NCBI RefSeq assembly: GCF_017874215.1
Contig: NZ_JAGGLB010000034.1
Coordinates: forward strand, 1 to 64,000
Source: Paenibacillus eucommiae
Lineage (GTDB): Bacteria > Bacillota > Bacilli > Paenibacillales > NBRC-103111
DNA length: 64,000 bases
Direction: 5' to 3'
Both the position numbers and the translations under genes were made by a program. Numbering within the stretch: the first letter of the stretch is position 1; each line of letters opens with the position of its first letter. The notes under the pieces were generated by a model. That model was not told where the DNA came from and ran no database searches. It saw nothing but the letters and a program-made list of their open reading frames with translations. This document shows positions 18,601 to 26,002 of the stretch, one piece after another.

Positions 18601-20743
18601 GATCAACCCTCAAATCACTGATAAGCAAGGCCGGTACGGATGGGATGTGCCCTTGGGCAAGTGGCGGGTTCAATACGAGAAAGCTGATTATATGACTGCG
18701 TATAGCGATGAGTTGGACGTTCCGCCGCCGCAGACAGAAGTCAATATACCCATGATCTCTTATAAACCTCCCGCTGTAAAAAGTGTGCGGACCCTGCCGA
18801 AGGGTACTAGTGTAGAGGTGAAATTCACAAAACCTATGGCGGTGGACACCGCGGAAGGCGAGTTGATAGTGAAAGACGCCGACGGGAAAGTGGTGGAGGG
18901 TACCGTAACTGGCATCGATTCTTATACTGGAACGGATGGGCAAGAAGTCGCTATGGCGATCCGGTTCACGCCGAATGCTCCGCTGACCGTTGGCACTGCG
19001 TACACTCTGATCGTTCGGAAACAGATGACCAGCTACGCGAGTGTTCCACTGGAGCAGGAAACGAGTCATGTCCTCATTATTGAGGAGATGGATACAACAC
19101 CGCCGGGGGATGTTGAGGATTTGTTCGGCAGCATCATGGGGACGAAGGCGACTCTGATGTGGGAGGAGCGCGACGATTCTGACCTGGCAAAAGTCCGCAT
19201 CTATCGCAAAGCTAAGTCGGACGAAGGGTATACACTTGCGGAGGAACTAATAGCGGGAACGCTGTGGGCGGAAGTGGAAGGCGTAACGGACGCTCAGGAA
19301 TACACCTTCCAGGCTGTAGCCGTGGACGCAGCAGGAAACGAGTCCTCGGGAGCGGTGTGGACCTGGTCGCCTATAGCGACAGAACCGGATCTGACCGCAC
19401 CGGTCAGCGTTAAGGAAGCAGCAGTCCATACAGACGGAGCGGGTGCCTTGAAGGTGATCTGGCAAGATCCGACAGCAGTAGATCTGGCCTATGTCCGCGT
19501 CACTTGGAGCGAAAGCGGCTCGGATCAGCCTGGGCAATCGGTCCAGGTAGCTGCGGGCAGCCAGAGCAGCCGGATTGTTGGGCTTCAGCCTAATAAGGTC
19601 TATCGGATCGAGCTCACAGCTGTCGATAAGGCTGGGAACGAATCGGTAGTGACCGTATTAGACGGGAAGACAAACAGCCAGACTGGCAGCACTCCAAGTG
19701 GTGGCTCTGTCGGTGGTACCGGCCAGAAGCCTATTGATCCCCTCAAGTGGAAAGTCGGTGTTGACGGTTTACAATTGGACGCGTTCGTCGGGAAGCTGAG
19801 GCTGCATGCGGCCAAGGGAGCATTACCGGAAGGTGCAGTGGTCCTGCTGGAGGAGCCGGCGAAGATCGGGAGCTTACCCATAGGATATCGAGCTTTCTCT
19901 CCGATGTATACGATCAGCTCCGAAAGTGGCAATCCGTCGCATCCGGTATCGCTTGCCATCAGCTACGACAAGAGCCTGCTGGGCTTAGTTGATCCTCGTC
20001 GCCTGGGAATTTACCGGCTGGAGGAAGACGGCAGTTGGATGTATGCCGGTGGCGCTGCGGACCTCGACAGCGGACGGCTGCAGACTTCGATCCTTGCTTT
20101 CGGCAAATATGCGGTACTGCTGAAGGAAATGACCTTTGCTGATACGCAAACCCATTGGGGAGCTTCATTCATCCACATACTGGCCAGCCGTGGCTTCGTC
20201 AGCGGGGTGAGTTCCGATCGTTTCGAGCCCAACCGATCCATTACCCGGGCGGAGGCGATAAAGATGCTAATGTCACTGCTGCGGCATGTGGGAGTGACGC
20301 GATCGGGTGCAAGTGAGACGATAGGGAACGTACAGAGCTTCTCTGACGTTCCGACAAACGCTTGGTATGCTTCAGATGTGCTATTGTCAGCGCAAATCGG
20401 GTTGGCGGTCGGCGATAACGGCAAATTTCGTCCGCTTGATAAGATTAGCCGCCAAGAACTGGTCATATTGTTAGTTCGCACATTTGAATTGTGTGGGCTG
20501 GGTTCGGCGGATGTTGCGGCTCTTGCAGACGCAACGGCCTTCAGGGATTGGAACGAAGTGGCTCCTTGGGCTCAGGATTCCCTGAAGAAAGCAATTGCTC
20601 GGGGCTGGATTACTGGAACGCCGGAAGGTCGTCTCCTGCCCGACAGTTTCGCCACCCGAGCTGAATCGGCGGCAATGATTGTTAGACTCATGACATCTCT
20701 AGGCTTAATTGAAGTGAATCCAAAAGAGAAGAACCAAGGATAA
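12638..20743 (+). CDS. Giant secreted SLH-domain cell-surface protein
   Basis: 2701 residues. A signal peptide (IERLTRILVFVLLLSFLGSN) is followed by a fibronectin type III-like domain (about 54-142), a WD40/TolB-like propeller built of repeated LSxDGxxxxF units (about 149-504), a long series of beta-sandwich domains including carboxypeptidase-regulatory-like units with SGTVIGIDGTPA and TLTVPAG motifs (about 990-1340), a helical insert (about 1800-1930), a Big-type domain and two more FN3-like domains (about 2090-2345), a Gly/Ser linker and three SLH domains (about 2499, 2566 and 2632 onward; FxDTQTHWG, FSDVPTNAWY, FRDWNEVAPW). SLH domains bind pyruvylated wall polymers, anchoring it outside the cell. 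Function is unknown. GAAGGAG precedes the ATG and a strong terminator follows. Confidence 0.85.
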   Translation: MPFFRTAKAIERLTRILVFVLLLSFLGSNLHPATYTTYGEALLADSVEANVAVTAGIPNSVQNLDWDLLAYNRVQLSWEAPIPGAEEDPPVVKYVIYDGNDQLLGETTDTRFVADNLEPSKLYRFKVVAVNELGVSSGYSSAYAGTSPRYMAEIVSLPDITGEEYPSLALSRDGKQAAAGADWTPLYGIDIAAKTAAPLPITADGAAPDGSIKEVMMNRDGSVIVFASNATNLRDSPQSGEVIGVYVFDRTDETLELLSAPGERGFSPSISGDGKKIVFAEGRHIILYDRTDGSRKLLSVGEAGAEENGTSTSPAISADGSTVAFISTSTNLSGGQAENMNENGLFLYNLDAGMITHVNTEIAFRRLALSEDGGSVAILGKWGGYNVPGVFRPGTGELIYLNEGRPQGDAGDKPYSFISISDDGTVVVADAADNNPNSGQSSRYNERYDLGAVVTARQLYNPTYSNRYGVVDGSGQRMLYFIPGGVVLECTSAEACEGAEPGDVLASAGWSAVQADRIGPDLKPGSTLNLQANGQPGLSVEAAVVYDTLTENGKTAALPLLEDGQTAGLYRANWTLPEGTARIVSIQAQVGGGSGKAMTGLPVGVASVLQVELNEASSSLDLTGAVIEASAPGKSTVTLPWQAGQSRYQLTVSAGDGYTVRMFVKDEEGTIVLDEKSGVTAAAGAMTSISLIPVPIAKLAVHVRSDGSSATGTKVQFKTQPDGSTIGEVEVDTSGMAILPGEHLAGEQIRIHILPPVGYVAEADRTISLKLGNNRQEFQVFNSNSAIRQVRVDYAKELDIGYSNRIPVQESDVTIVAEGTPGLDLFAKVDYRQWDAQGKAQQKELTLPLYPHDQDNSRFEGIFTIGENVLLLDRVTVTTDDGRSAKTLELNQNVAGRIVYIFPMPDPEIAGWTDQLEGAILSVGYNKDKYSRFWETRKLNKDIQSVIFDVPFANAPYSTTLSSQSHSLMSIQKGVAGPAFGQTVEIPLPLTFKYELSGSVTTSDGKPVTVDYQFTDMAGEILARGTNSYSIYFPLTVSGLPSGELQIIPRDPSYAPYTQAISMDTFKKKIDIVLQKRPLSTLSGTVIGIDGTPAASVYVTAEIVQDGFSAVYSARTNAAGVYTLTVPAGQVSIEAISQSYLTQGYRSVKKTVNVPETGMPPVNIQLLPEAKVAINLFLKEDGGNWRGPLPLNDFYRSFYGITSTSPIHQSGNPFRILALPGEKVRICADGGNVGMTTACAETVIGNDNTGTVELKLEGSSATVTGKLLLPDGKSAPSTFVQVTDAANGNWLLSTSINQKEGQGFTFTLPRGGKYRVDFSANGFTAVIEFDAANQEKVSLGNVTLSGLGRFGDSRSNGISLSSDTGTAGNVATVRFNYGNDGVGHTPVKNGELLMELPAGVEPIIGSGVVDGKPASFSRIGQMVSVPIGPISDYQRGSGHLQVRIGAAAQKYVTFTADISYLEESGAKHRDRLGTAILRIASVTLRAPQLTTTTHLELTGNAPEGAEVRVYDGNKLLGVAIAAAYGVWGMSVELADDSIRNHILRPEAFVDGQQLIGEVVSVLYNPNDPGLDEMTLYESQGKPVTFKTNDGIAIFPFVITSLNTFRYELKFRNPDLIYDVQVQIGDAYSEAVRKEELFVGIVPRSSNVGPVWVTYRKKHDPALPAIPAQTEEQLRETLPEAWRNYEILNVVKEGEVDSSGKVLPVGALEVKTKLSDDFENTVSLSIQEADYTLKAKDQAQIAKTGLPVYGFQVSRQETEQTLTTSVSFYTDNPALVQSLQKDIGGKSGAVGNAGEPGGTGSEPKKKFLKIDMKGMGKVTSSAESAFKWAKKVEGWVTSPQMQRAYKDLEIAQALCDPVAAEYYSNFATEIIADIIMTYVMKEGVDIVKGKAEGIPFAGTVIDKVAEMLDSTIEDELKELEKYLAKNECKLKPYPSPRAERPVANPKYIYDPSGYVYEGMPANRLEGVTTTVFEKVLGEWESWDSAWYGQINPQITDKQGRYGWDVPLGKWRVQYEKADYMTAYSDELDVPPPQTEVNIPMISYKPPAVKSVRTLPKGTSVEVKFTKPMAVDTAEGELIVKDADGKVVEGTVTGIDSYTGTDGQEVAMAIRFTPNAPLTVGTAYTLIVRKQMTSYASVPLEQETSHVLIIEEMDTTPPGDVEDLFGSIMGTKATLMWEERDDSDLAKVRIYRKAKSDEGYTLAEELIAGTLWAEVEGVTDAQEYTFQAVAVDAAGNESSGAVWTWSPIATEPDLTAPVSVKEAAVHTDGAGALKVIWQDPTAVDLAYVRVTWSESGSDQPGQSVQVAAGSQSSRIVGLQPNKVYRIELTAVDKAGNESVVTVLDGKTNSQTGSTPSGGSVGGTGQKPIDPLKWKVGVDGLQLDAFVGKLRLHAAKGALPEGAVVLLEEPAKIGSLPIGYRAFSPMYTISSESGNPSHPVSLAISYDKSLLGLVDPRRLGIYRLEEDGSWMYAGGAADLDSGRLQTSILAFGKYAVLLKEMTFADTQTHWGASFIHILASRGFVSGVSSDRFEPNRSITRAEAIKMLMSLLRHVGVTRSGASETIGNVQSFSDVPTNAWYASDVLLSAQIGLAVGDNGKFRPLDKISRQELVILLVRTFELCGLGSADVAALADATAFRDWNEVAPWAQDSLKKAIARGWITGTPEGRLLPDSFATRAESAAMIVRLMTSLGLIEVNPKEKNQG

Positions 20744-20770
20744 TCGACCGGGATCACTATTTCTCATCAA

Positions 20771-20808
20771 AGCGCCTTCAGCGTCTAAGGACGCCGAAGG
20801 TGCTTTTG
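20771..20808 (+). terminator. Intrinsic terminator after SLH protein gene
   Basis: AGCGCCTTCAGCGTC (20771-20785) pairs with GACGCCGAAGGTGCT (20790-20804) with one mismatch and one G-U pair, loop TAAG, followed by TTTTG. Confidence 0.9.
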
Positions 20809-20859
20809 TTTGATGGAGCGAGCTGCTGCAAGGAAAAAAGTGACTTGCAAAGCTATCCA

Positions 20860-20985
20860 ATGTGACCGTCATTTAACAAGATCATGACCAGGTCATTGGC
20901 TAATTAGGAGATGGGGACCTGACGGGCGCTGCTTACTTTCTGCGATGATAGGAGGGAGTTGAAAAAGTGACTGGAGGGTTTCTAA
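20860..20985 (+). promoter_or_regulatory. Leader with TGACC-A-GGTCA palindrome (copy 2)
   Basis: Second copy of the leader at 11881-12003. The palindrome TGACCAGGTCA is at 20885-20895, followed by TTGGCTAATTAGGAG, CTGACGGGCGCTGCTTA and AAAAAGTGACTGGAGG before the ATG at 20986. Similarity fades near the start codons, and the two downstream genes are unrelated, so the leader rather than a whole gene appears to have been copied or conserved. Confidence 0.6.
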
Positions 20986-21396
20986 ATGGCAAGAAAGATG
21001 ATTGTGGGTTCTACGTTTTATTTTGTAATTGGTGTACTGATGGGAATGGGCATGTCGATGACGGAATCATTCGTGCTGAAATCGGTTCATGCACATGTTA
21101 ACCTGCTGGGGTGGGTGTCTATGGCCATTGGCGGCATTGTATACCATTTATTCCCTTCTGCGGGGGAGTCGCGTCTTGGCAAGTGGCACTTCTGGCTCCA
21201 TATGATCGGTATTCCTCTTATGACAGGAGGACTCACTGGACTTATGCTATCGGCGAACACGTTATACACGCTTCCGATTGGCGTTGGCGGAGTGTTGGTG
21301 GTGGTAGGTACAATTCTGTTCTCAATCAATTTACTGCTCCACATGCGGGAAACATCCACGCCGCCAGCCAAGAGAGATACCCTGGATGAGAAATAA
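20986..21396 (+). CDS. Small four-helix membrane protein, heme-copper oxidase subunit I-like
   Basis: 136 residues with four hydrophobic segments: FYFVIGVLMGMGMSM, VNLLGWVSMAIGGIVYHLF, HMIGIPLMTGGLTGLML and LPIGVGGVLVVVGTILFSINLL. The HAHVNLLGW motif resembles the heme-ligand region of cbb3/NorB-type oxidase subunit I. At 136 residues it is far shorter than a real oxidase subunit, so it may be a minimal heme-binding relative; that assignment rests on motif resemblance only. TGGAGGG precedes the ATG. The short charged tail (RETSTPPAKRDTLDEK) is probably cytoplasmic. Its leader matches that of the cupin gene. Confidence 0.7.
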   Translation: MARKMIVGSTFYFVIGVLMGMGMSMTESFVLKSVHAHVNLLGWVSMAIGGIVYHLFPSAGESRLGKWHFWLHMIGIPLMTGGLTGLMLSANTLYTLPIGVGGVLVVVGTILFSINLLLHMRETSTPPAKRDTLDEK

Positions 21397-21541
21397 TAAT
21401 TCATGCTGTTAGAAGGTGGCGATTTCATTACACATAAGCTTAGCTGAGCCCTGCCGGGACGGTAGAAAAATCGTGTTTGATTCCCAACTCAATGCCTTTG
21501 GTTGCAGCTGACTTTCAAGCACTATAAGTATAAGCACAATA

Positions 21542-21559
21542 AGTATACGATCGTATACT
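21542..21559. promoter_or_regulatory. 18-bp perfect palindrome upstream of GH9 gene
   Basis: AGTATACGATCGTATACT is self-complementary and lies 52 bases before the cellulase start. A -10-like TATATT (21583-21588) lies downstream without a good -35. Position and symmetry fit a dimeric operator. Confidence 0.55.
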
Positions 21560-21610
21560 ATTCTACTCATTCATTATCATGTTATATTATGGATATTAAT
21601 CGGAGGCAAT

Positions 21611-24600
21611 ATGTTGAATATCAGAACGAAACAAGCGCTATTCTCATTAGTAATGTGTATTTGTTTAATGTCGGGAATCATCCCTTCTATGCAAGCGCAG
21701 GCATCAATTCCTAATGTTACCTTGCAAAAATATATGTTGGTCGATCAATTCGGCTACAGACCAGGCGATGATAAGGTCGCTGTATTGGTAGATCCACAAA
21801 CAGGCTATAACAGTGCGGATGCGTATATACCTGGAAACACGCTAGAGGTAAGAAGAGTCAGTGATGATCATGTCATGTTTACAGGATCACCCACGGTGTG
21901 GAATAACGGCGCAACCCAATCCTCCTCAGGGGACCGAGGCTGGTGGTTCAACTTCTCTTCCGTGACAGCAGAAGGGGAATATTACATTTACGATGTACAA
22001 GGGAGCTTTAAATCCTACAACTTCACAATCGACGAGAATGTTTATAAGGATGTATTGAAGGCCGCAATCAAGACGTTCTACTATCAACGAATTGGAACAC
22101 CGCATCTGCCAGAGCATGCGGGTGCGGCATATGCAGACGGCGCAGCTTTTGTTGGCCCCCATCAAGATTCTCAGGCCAGAAATGTATTCGATCGCAACAA
22201 CCCCGCTACGGAAAGAGACCTATCTGGGGGCTGGATGGATGCAGGCGACTATAACAAATATGTGACTTACACCGCTCAACCCGTCAATGAGCTATTATCC
22301 GCCTATGAGCAGAACCAGGCTATCTTTACCGATGATTACGATATCCCCGAGTCCGGCAACGGAATTCCCGATGTGTTGGACGAAGTGAAGTGGGAGCTGG
22401 ATTGGCTGAAAAAGATGCAGGATAGTGATGGAGGTGTCCTCTTAAAGGTAGGGGTTCCGAGCAGTGGCGGAATAGGAGAGTTCGCTAATCCACCTAGTGC
22501 CATAACGAGTTACCGCTACTATTTACCGAAAGCTTCTTCTTCTACCATTATTACATCGCTTAACTTTGCTCATGCTGCTTTGGTTTATCGGGACTTTCCT
22601 TCACTTAAAAGCTATGCCGACGATTTACAGCAAAGGGCAATTAAAGCGTGGGACTGGTATCAAGCGAATCCCAAATCGGACAATGCGGATCAGGGCGAGA
22701 TTGAAGCCGGGGATGCGGATATGTCAATTCAAAGCCAAGCCCAGATCGCTACAGTTGCCTCTGCATACTTGTTTGCTTTGACTGGCGAAGCTAAATATCA
22801 TGCAGAGTTCAAAAATAATTATAAAACCACATGGCCGTTAAGTGATGGCTACTGGGGCATGTATTACGGGGAGCAAGCAGAGGGTGTTATGTTCTATACG
22901 ACACTTCCGAATGCTGACCCTGTAGTGAAGGCACATATTTTGGAAAGACGCGATGTTCAGGATTTCGATGAAGCCTTTAATGATAATGACGACTTGTACC
23001 GGTCCTTTGTACCGGATTTCTCCTATCACTGGGGCAGCCTTCAGGTTCGAGCGCGACTTGGGGCAACAGCCTACGACTTCGTTCAATATGAGATCAATCC
23101 GAGCAAGAAGGATAATTATAACAAACGTGCCCAGAACATCCTGCACTATTTTCACGGCGTAAATCCTACCGGGTTCACCTATCTGACTAACATGAGTGAG
23201 TATGGGGCCGAAAGCTCAATCTCACAAATCTACCATAGCTGGTTTGCAGATGGATCGCAGTGGGATCTGGCGCCGCCTGGATTCGTACCGGGCGGACCGA
23301 GCACGCAGTACAGCGGAACTTCATCTCCTCCGTTAGGACAGCCCATGCAGAAGATGTACAAGGACTGGAACGGCATATCTTGGGAATGGCCGAATAACGT
23401 CGATGCTTCCTGGGAAATCACGGAGAATGGCATCTATTATCAAGCGGCATACGTGAAGCTTCTGGCCAAGTTTGTGCCAGCTCCACCATTGCCAACTGAG
23501 GCGCCTTCCGTACCTATGGCTTTATCTGCACAACCAACTGGCACAACATCGATCGCATTACAGTGGAGCAAGTCGGCTGCTGCCTCCGGCTATGATATTG
23601 AAGTAGATGGTATTGTGCAGGACAATGGCCCTAGCATTGCCTATACCCACGAAGGACTAGCACACGGTTCAACTCATGAGTACCGTGTAAGGGCGAAGAA
23701 TAGTATCGGAATGAGTGCATGGAGCAGTGTGATTAGCGCCGTAACCGATGTTCCGCCACCACGACCAGCGATTCCCGATCACATGACTGCATCTGCAACG
23801 AGCAGCTTTACTGTGGAAGTGAACTGGAATCCTTCAAGCGGCGCAACTAAATATGAAATCGAAGTGGATGGTGTGTCTGTGGATATCGGAAACTTCACTT
23901 CCTACATGCATAAGGGATTGGCTTCGACCTCTACCCACAGCTACAGAGTAAGAGCTAAGAATAGCGGGGGAATAAGTGACTGGGGCCCCCTAGCAACGGT
24001 GACAACACCCAAAGCTCCGCCAACAAACGTGATTGACCTTTCACATAACGGTACGAACGGCTATACGTTCGGGCAGGCTTCCGATCAAGTGAAGCGATAT
24101 CAGACTTTTATTGCAGATTCTTATCCCATTCTTACTAGCCTGGATGTTATGATTAGAAAGGCCGGAGCACCCGGCAATGTAACGGTAGAGCTATATGCAG
24201 CGAACGATAATAAGCCGTCAGGTCATGCATTGGCTTCGACAACGATTGCCGCGAGCTCCGTATCCGATGATTATGCCATTGTGAATGCTCGCATCCCTTT
24301 TATTGGGCTAAAAGCCGGAACAGAGTATGCCATTGTATTAGGACAATCTACTCCGGGAGAAGGAGGAATCTATGAATGGCTTGCTGGATTTGATGTGAAT
24401 GGCAGTTATGATTATGGTAAAAGAACGGTCAATGAATGGGTTGATGAATCCCATATTGGCGATGGTTGGATGATGCTTCATGTCGCACAAAGCCCAGGGC
24501 CTCAGCCATCAGTGCCTGCCGTTCCTTCAGGTGCAGTCGCTGTTGCAACTAGTGCTGCATCTGCTACCGTGAGCTGGAATGCTGCTCAAGGAGCCTCGTC

Positions 24601-25237
24601 TTACGAAGTAGAGATAGACGGCTCAACTATGTATGCTTCTACAACACAATTGTCCTATGATCACAGTGGGTTGGCGGCAGGATCATCCCATTCCTACAGA
24701 ATTAGAGCCAAGAATGAATCAGGTACAAGTGAATGGACGAGCTACATCGCTATCACGATTCAGCAGCCCTCATCCTCCGTTATCGATATCTCCCATAATG
24801 GGTCGGAAGGCTTTACTTTCGGGGAAACCCGCGATCAGGTCAAAAGATGGCAGATGTTCGTCGCGAATACGAAGCAAAGCTTGACCAAGGTCCAGGTGAA
24901 AGTAAGAAAGTTTGGCAGCACAAGCAATATGACGGTAAGTCTATTTGCGACTAAGAACAACAAACCTACGGGATCTGCGCTGGCAAACGTTACGGTTCCG
25001 GCAAGCTCAATAAGTGAGGATTTCGAAGTCATAAATGTTCCAATGACCTATTCGGGATTAGCAAGCGGGGCTACTTACGCCATTGTCCTCGGCCAGGTGA
25101 AGAATTCCAATTACACAACTTATGAATGGTCGACGTCAGAGGTTAGCAGCAGTTTAAGATCCGGTAAGTATAGTGGTGACAAATGGATCGATGAATCCTC
25201 CATCGGCGATGGTTGGTTGAAATTGTTCGTAGAATGA
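21611..25237 (+). CDS. Secreted GH9 endoglucanase with FN3 and paired C-terminal modules
   Basis: 1208 residues. Signal peptide at 1-35 (ALFSLVMCICLMSGIIP, cut near AQA). Then an Ig-like cellulase N-terminal domain (38-135; YMLVDQFGYRPGDDKVAVL), the GH9 catalytic domain (about 145-620; GGWMDAGDYNKYV with the Asp pair used for water activation, IPDVLDEVKWELDWL, and INPTGFTYLTN-like HGVNPTGFTYLTN), two FN3 domains (630-797), a 155-residue module (805-960), a third FN3 and a second copy of that module (1055-1208). The two modules share VIDxSHNGxxGxTFG and IDxSxIGDGW-type ends and may bind carbohydrate. GH9 enzymes hydrolyse beta-1,4-glucans outside the cell. GGAGG precedes the ATG closely. The kinase pair downstream could regulate it; this is unproven. 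Confidence 0.9.
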   Translation: MLNIRTKQALFSLVMCICLMSGIIPSMQAQASIPNVTLQKYMLVDQFGYRPGDDKVAVLVDPQTGYNSADAYIPGNTLEVRRVSDDHVMFTGSPTVWNNGATQSSSGDRGWWFNFSSVTAEGEYYIYDVQGSFKSYNFTIDENVYKDVLKAAIKTFYYQRIGTPHLPEHAGAAYADGAAFVGPHQDSQARNVFDRNNPATERDLSGGWMDAGDYNKYVTYTAQPVNELLSAYEQNQAIFTDDYDIPESGNGIPDVLDEVKWELDWLKKMQDSDGGVLLKVGVPSSGGIGEFANPPSAITSYRYYLPKASSSTIITSLNFAHAALVYRDFPSLKSYADDLQQRAIKAWDWYQANPKSDNADQGEIEAGDADMSIQSQAQIATVASAYLFALTGEAKYHAEFKNNYKTTWPLSDGYWGMYYGEQAEGVMFYTTLPNADPVVKAHILERRDVQDFDEAFNDNDDLYRSFVPDFSYHWGSLQVRARLGATAYDFVQYEINPSKKDNYNKRAQNILHYFHGVNPTGFTYLTNMSEYGAESSISQIYHSWFADGSQWDLAPPGFVPGGPSTQYSGTSSPPLGQPMQKMYKDWNGISWEWPNNVDASWEITENGIYYQAAYVKLLAKFVPAPPLPTEAPSVPMALSAQPTGTTSIALQWSKSAAASGYDIEVDGIVQDNGPSIAYTHEGLAHGSTHEYRVRAKNSIGMSAWSSVISAVTDVPPPRPAIPDHMTASATSSFTVEVNWNPSSGATKYEIEVDGVSVDIGNFTSYMHKGLASTSTHSYRVRAKNSGGISDWGPLATVTTPKAPPTNVIDLSHNGTNGYTFGQASDQVKRYQTFIADSYPILTSLDVMIRKAGAPGNVTVELYAANDNKPSGHALASTTIAASSVSDDYAIVNARIPFIGLKAGTEYAIVLGQSTPGEGGIYEWLAGFDVNGSYDYGKRTVNEWVDESHIGDGWMMLHVAQSPGPQPSVPAVPSGAVAVATSAASATVSWNAAQGASSYEVEIDGSTMYASTTQLSYDHSGLAAGSSHSYRIRAKNESGTSEWTSYIAITIQQPSSSVIDISHNGSEGFTFGETRDQVKRWQMFVANTKQSLTKVQVKVRKFGSTSNMTVSLFATKNNKPTGSALANVTVPASSISEDFEVINVPMTYSGLASGATYAIVLGQVKNSNYTTYEWSTSEVSSSLRSGKYSGDKWIDESSIGDGWLKLFVE

Positions 25238-25252
25238 TTGATCTGCTTCAGC

Positions 25253-25294
25253 TCCAGTTCCCGAGGGCTTCGTCTTCGGGAACTGGAATTTCTG
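25253..25294 (+). terminator. Terminator hairpin after GH9 gene
   Basis: A 14-bp stem, TCCAGTTCCCGAGG (25253-25266) with CTTCGGGAACTGGA (25274-25287), including one G-T pair. The following ATTTCT is a weak T tract, so partial read-through into the two-component genes is possible. Confidence 0.7.
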
Positions 25295-25327
25295 CGTTCT
25301 AAAGGAATCTCCAACCGAAAGGGGCAC

Positions 25328-26002
25328 ATGAATGTGATAACAATTGTACTAGCAGATGACCAGACACTGATGAGAGATGGCCTGCTTACGATCCTCAGCC
25401 TACAGACGGATATGCAGGTGGTGGGTATGGCACGCAACGGTGAAGAAGCACTGGCTATGGTTCTTGAACTAAAGCCGAATATTGTCCTAATGGATATACG
25501 TATGCCAGGCATTGGCGGATTAGAGAGTACAAGGCAGATTAAAGCCTGTTTACCTGAAACTGTCGTCCTGATTCTGACCACCTTCGCTGAGGATGAATAC
25601 ATTATTGACGCTTTGGCTGGAGGAGCAACGGGTTATCTACTCAAGGATATTCCCGGGGAAAAGCTCTCTCAAGCCATTCGGGATGCTGTGCGGGGTGAGC
25701 TTCTGCTCCCCTCGTCCATTGCTGCCCGACTAGCCGTAAGAATCACTTCCTCCGATGCCTCAGCCCAGGCGATGGTAGGGGCAAGCCGGCTGAAAGCTAG
25801 CGGACTAAAGCTTTCTGACAAGGAACAGGAGGTCGCAAGGGCATTAATGGAGGGAAAATCCAATAAGGAAATCGCAGGGCTGCTCTATATGAGTGAAGGT
25901 ACAATTAAGAATTACGTGAGCGGTATATACGCCAAGCTCGGAACCCGCGATCGGACCGTAGCTGTGATGACGCTGCATGAGCTGCTTGAGAGTCATTTAT
26001 GA
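25328..26002 (+). CDS. NarL/LuxR-family response regulator
   Basis: About 224 residues. Receiver domain (1-120) with acidic pair ADDQ, phospho-acceptor Asp in NIVLMDIRMPG, Thr in ILTTF and Lys in YLLKD. A LuxR-type helix-turn-helix follows (about 158-215; LSDKEQEVARALMEGKSNKEIA, SEGTIKNYVSGIYAKLG, shown in pieces). It is a DNA-binding transcription regulator activated by phosphorylation. AAAGGGG at 25318-25324 could serve ATG 25328 (3-base gap) or GTG 25334 (9-base gap), and the latter is equally plausible. The stop overlaps the kinase start by four bases (ATGA), so the two are translationally coupled and form a cognate pair. The NarL class fits the HisKA_3 core at the kinase C-terminus. Confidence 0.92.
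   Translation: MNVITIVLADDQTLMRDGLLTILSLQTDMQVVGMARNGEEALAMVLELKPNIVLMDIRMPGIGGLESTRQIKACLPETVVLILTTFAEDEYIIDALAGGATGYLLKDIPGEKLSQAIRDAVRGELLLPSSIAARLAVRITSSDASAQAMVGASRLKASGLKLSDKEQEVARALMEGKSNKEIAGLLYMSEGTIKNYVSGIYAKLGTRDRTVAVMTLHELLESHL

Noticed and set aside
18356..19069. 237-codon minus-strand frame inside the SLH protein gene
   Set aside because: Antisense to a continuous 2701-codon gene; composition is that of reversed coding sequence and no start signal is present.
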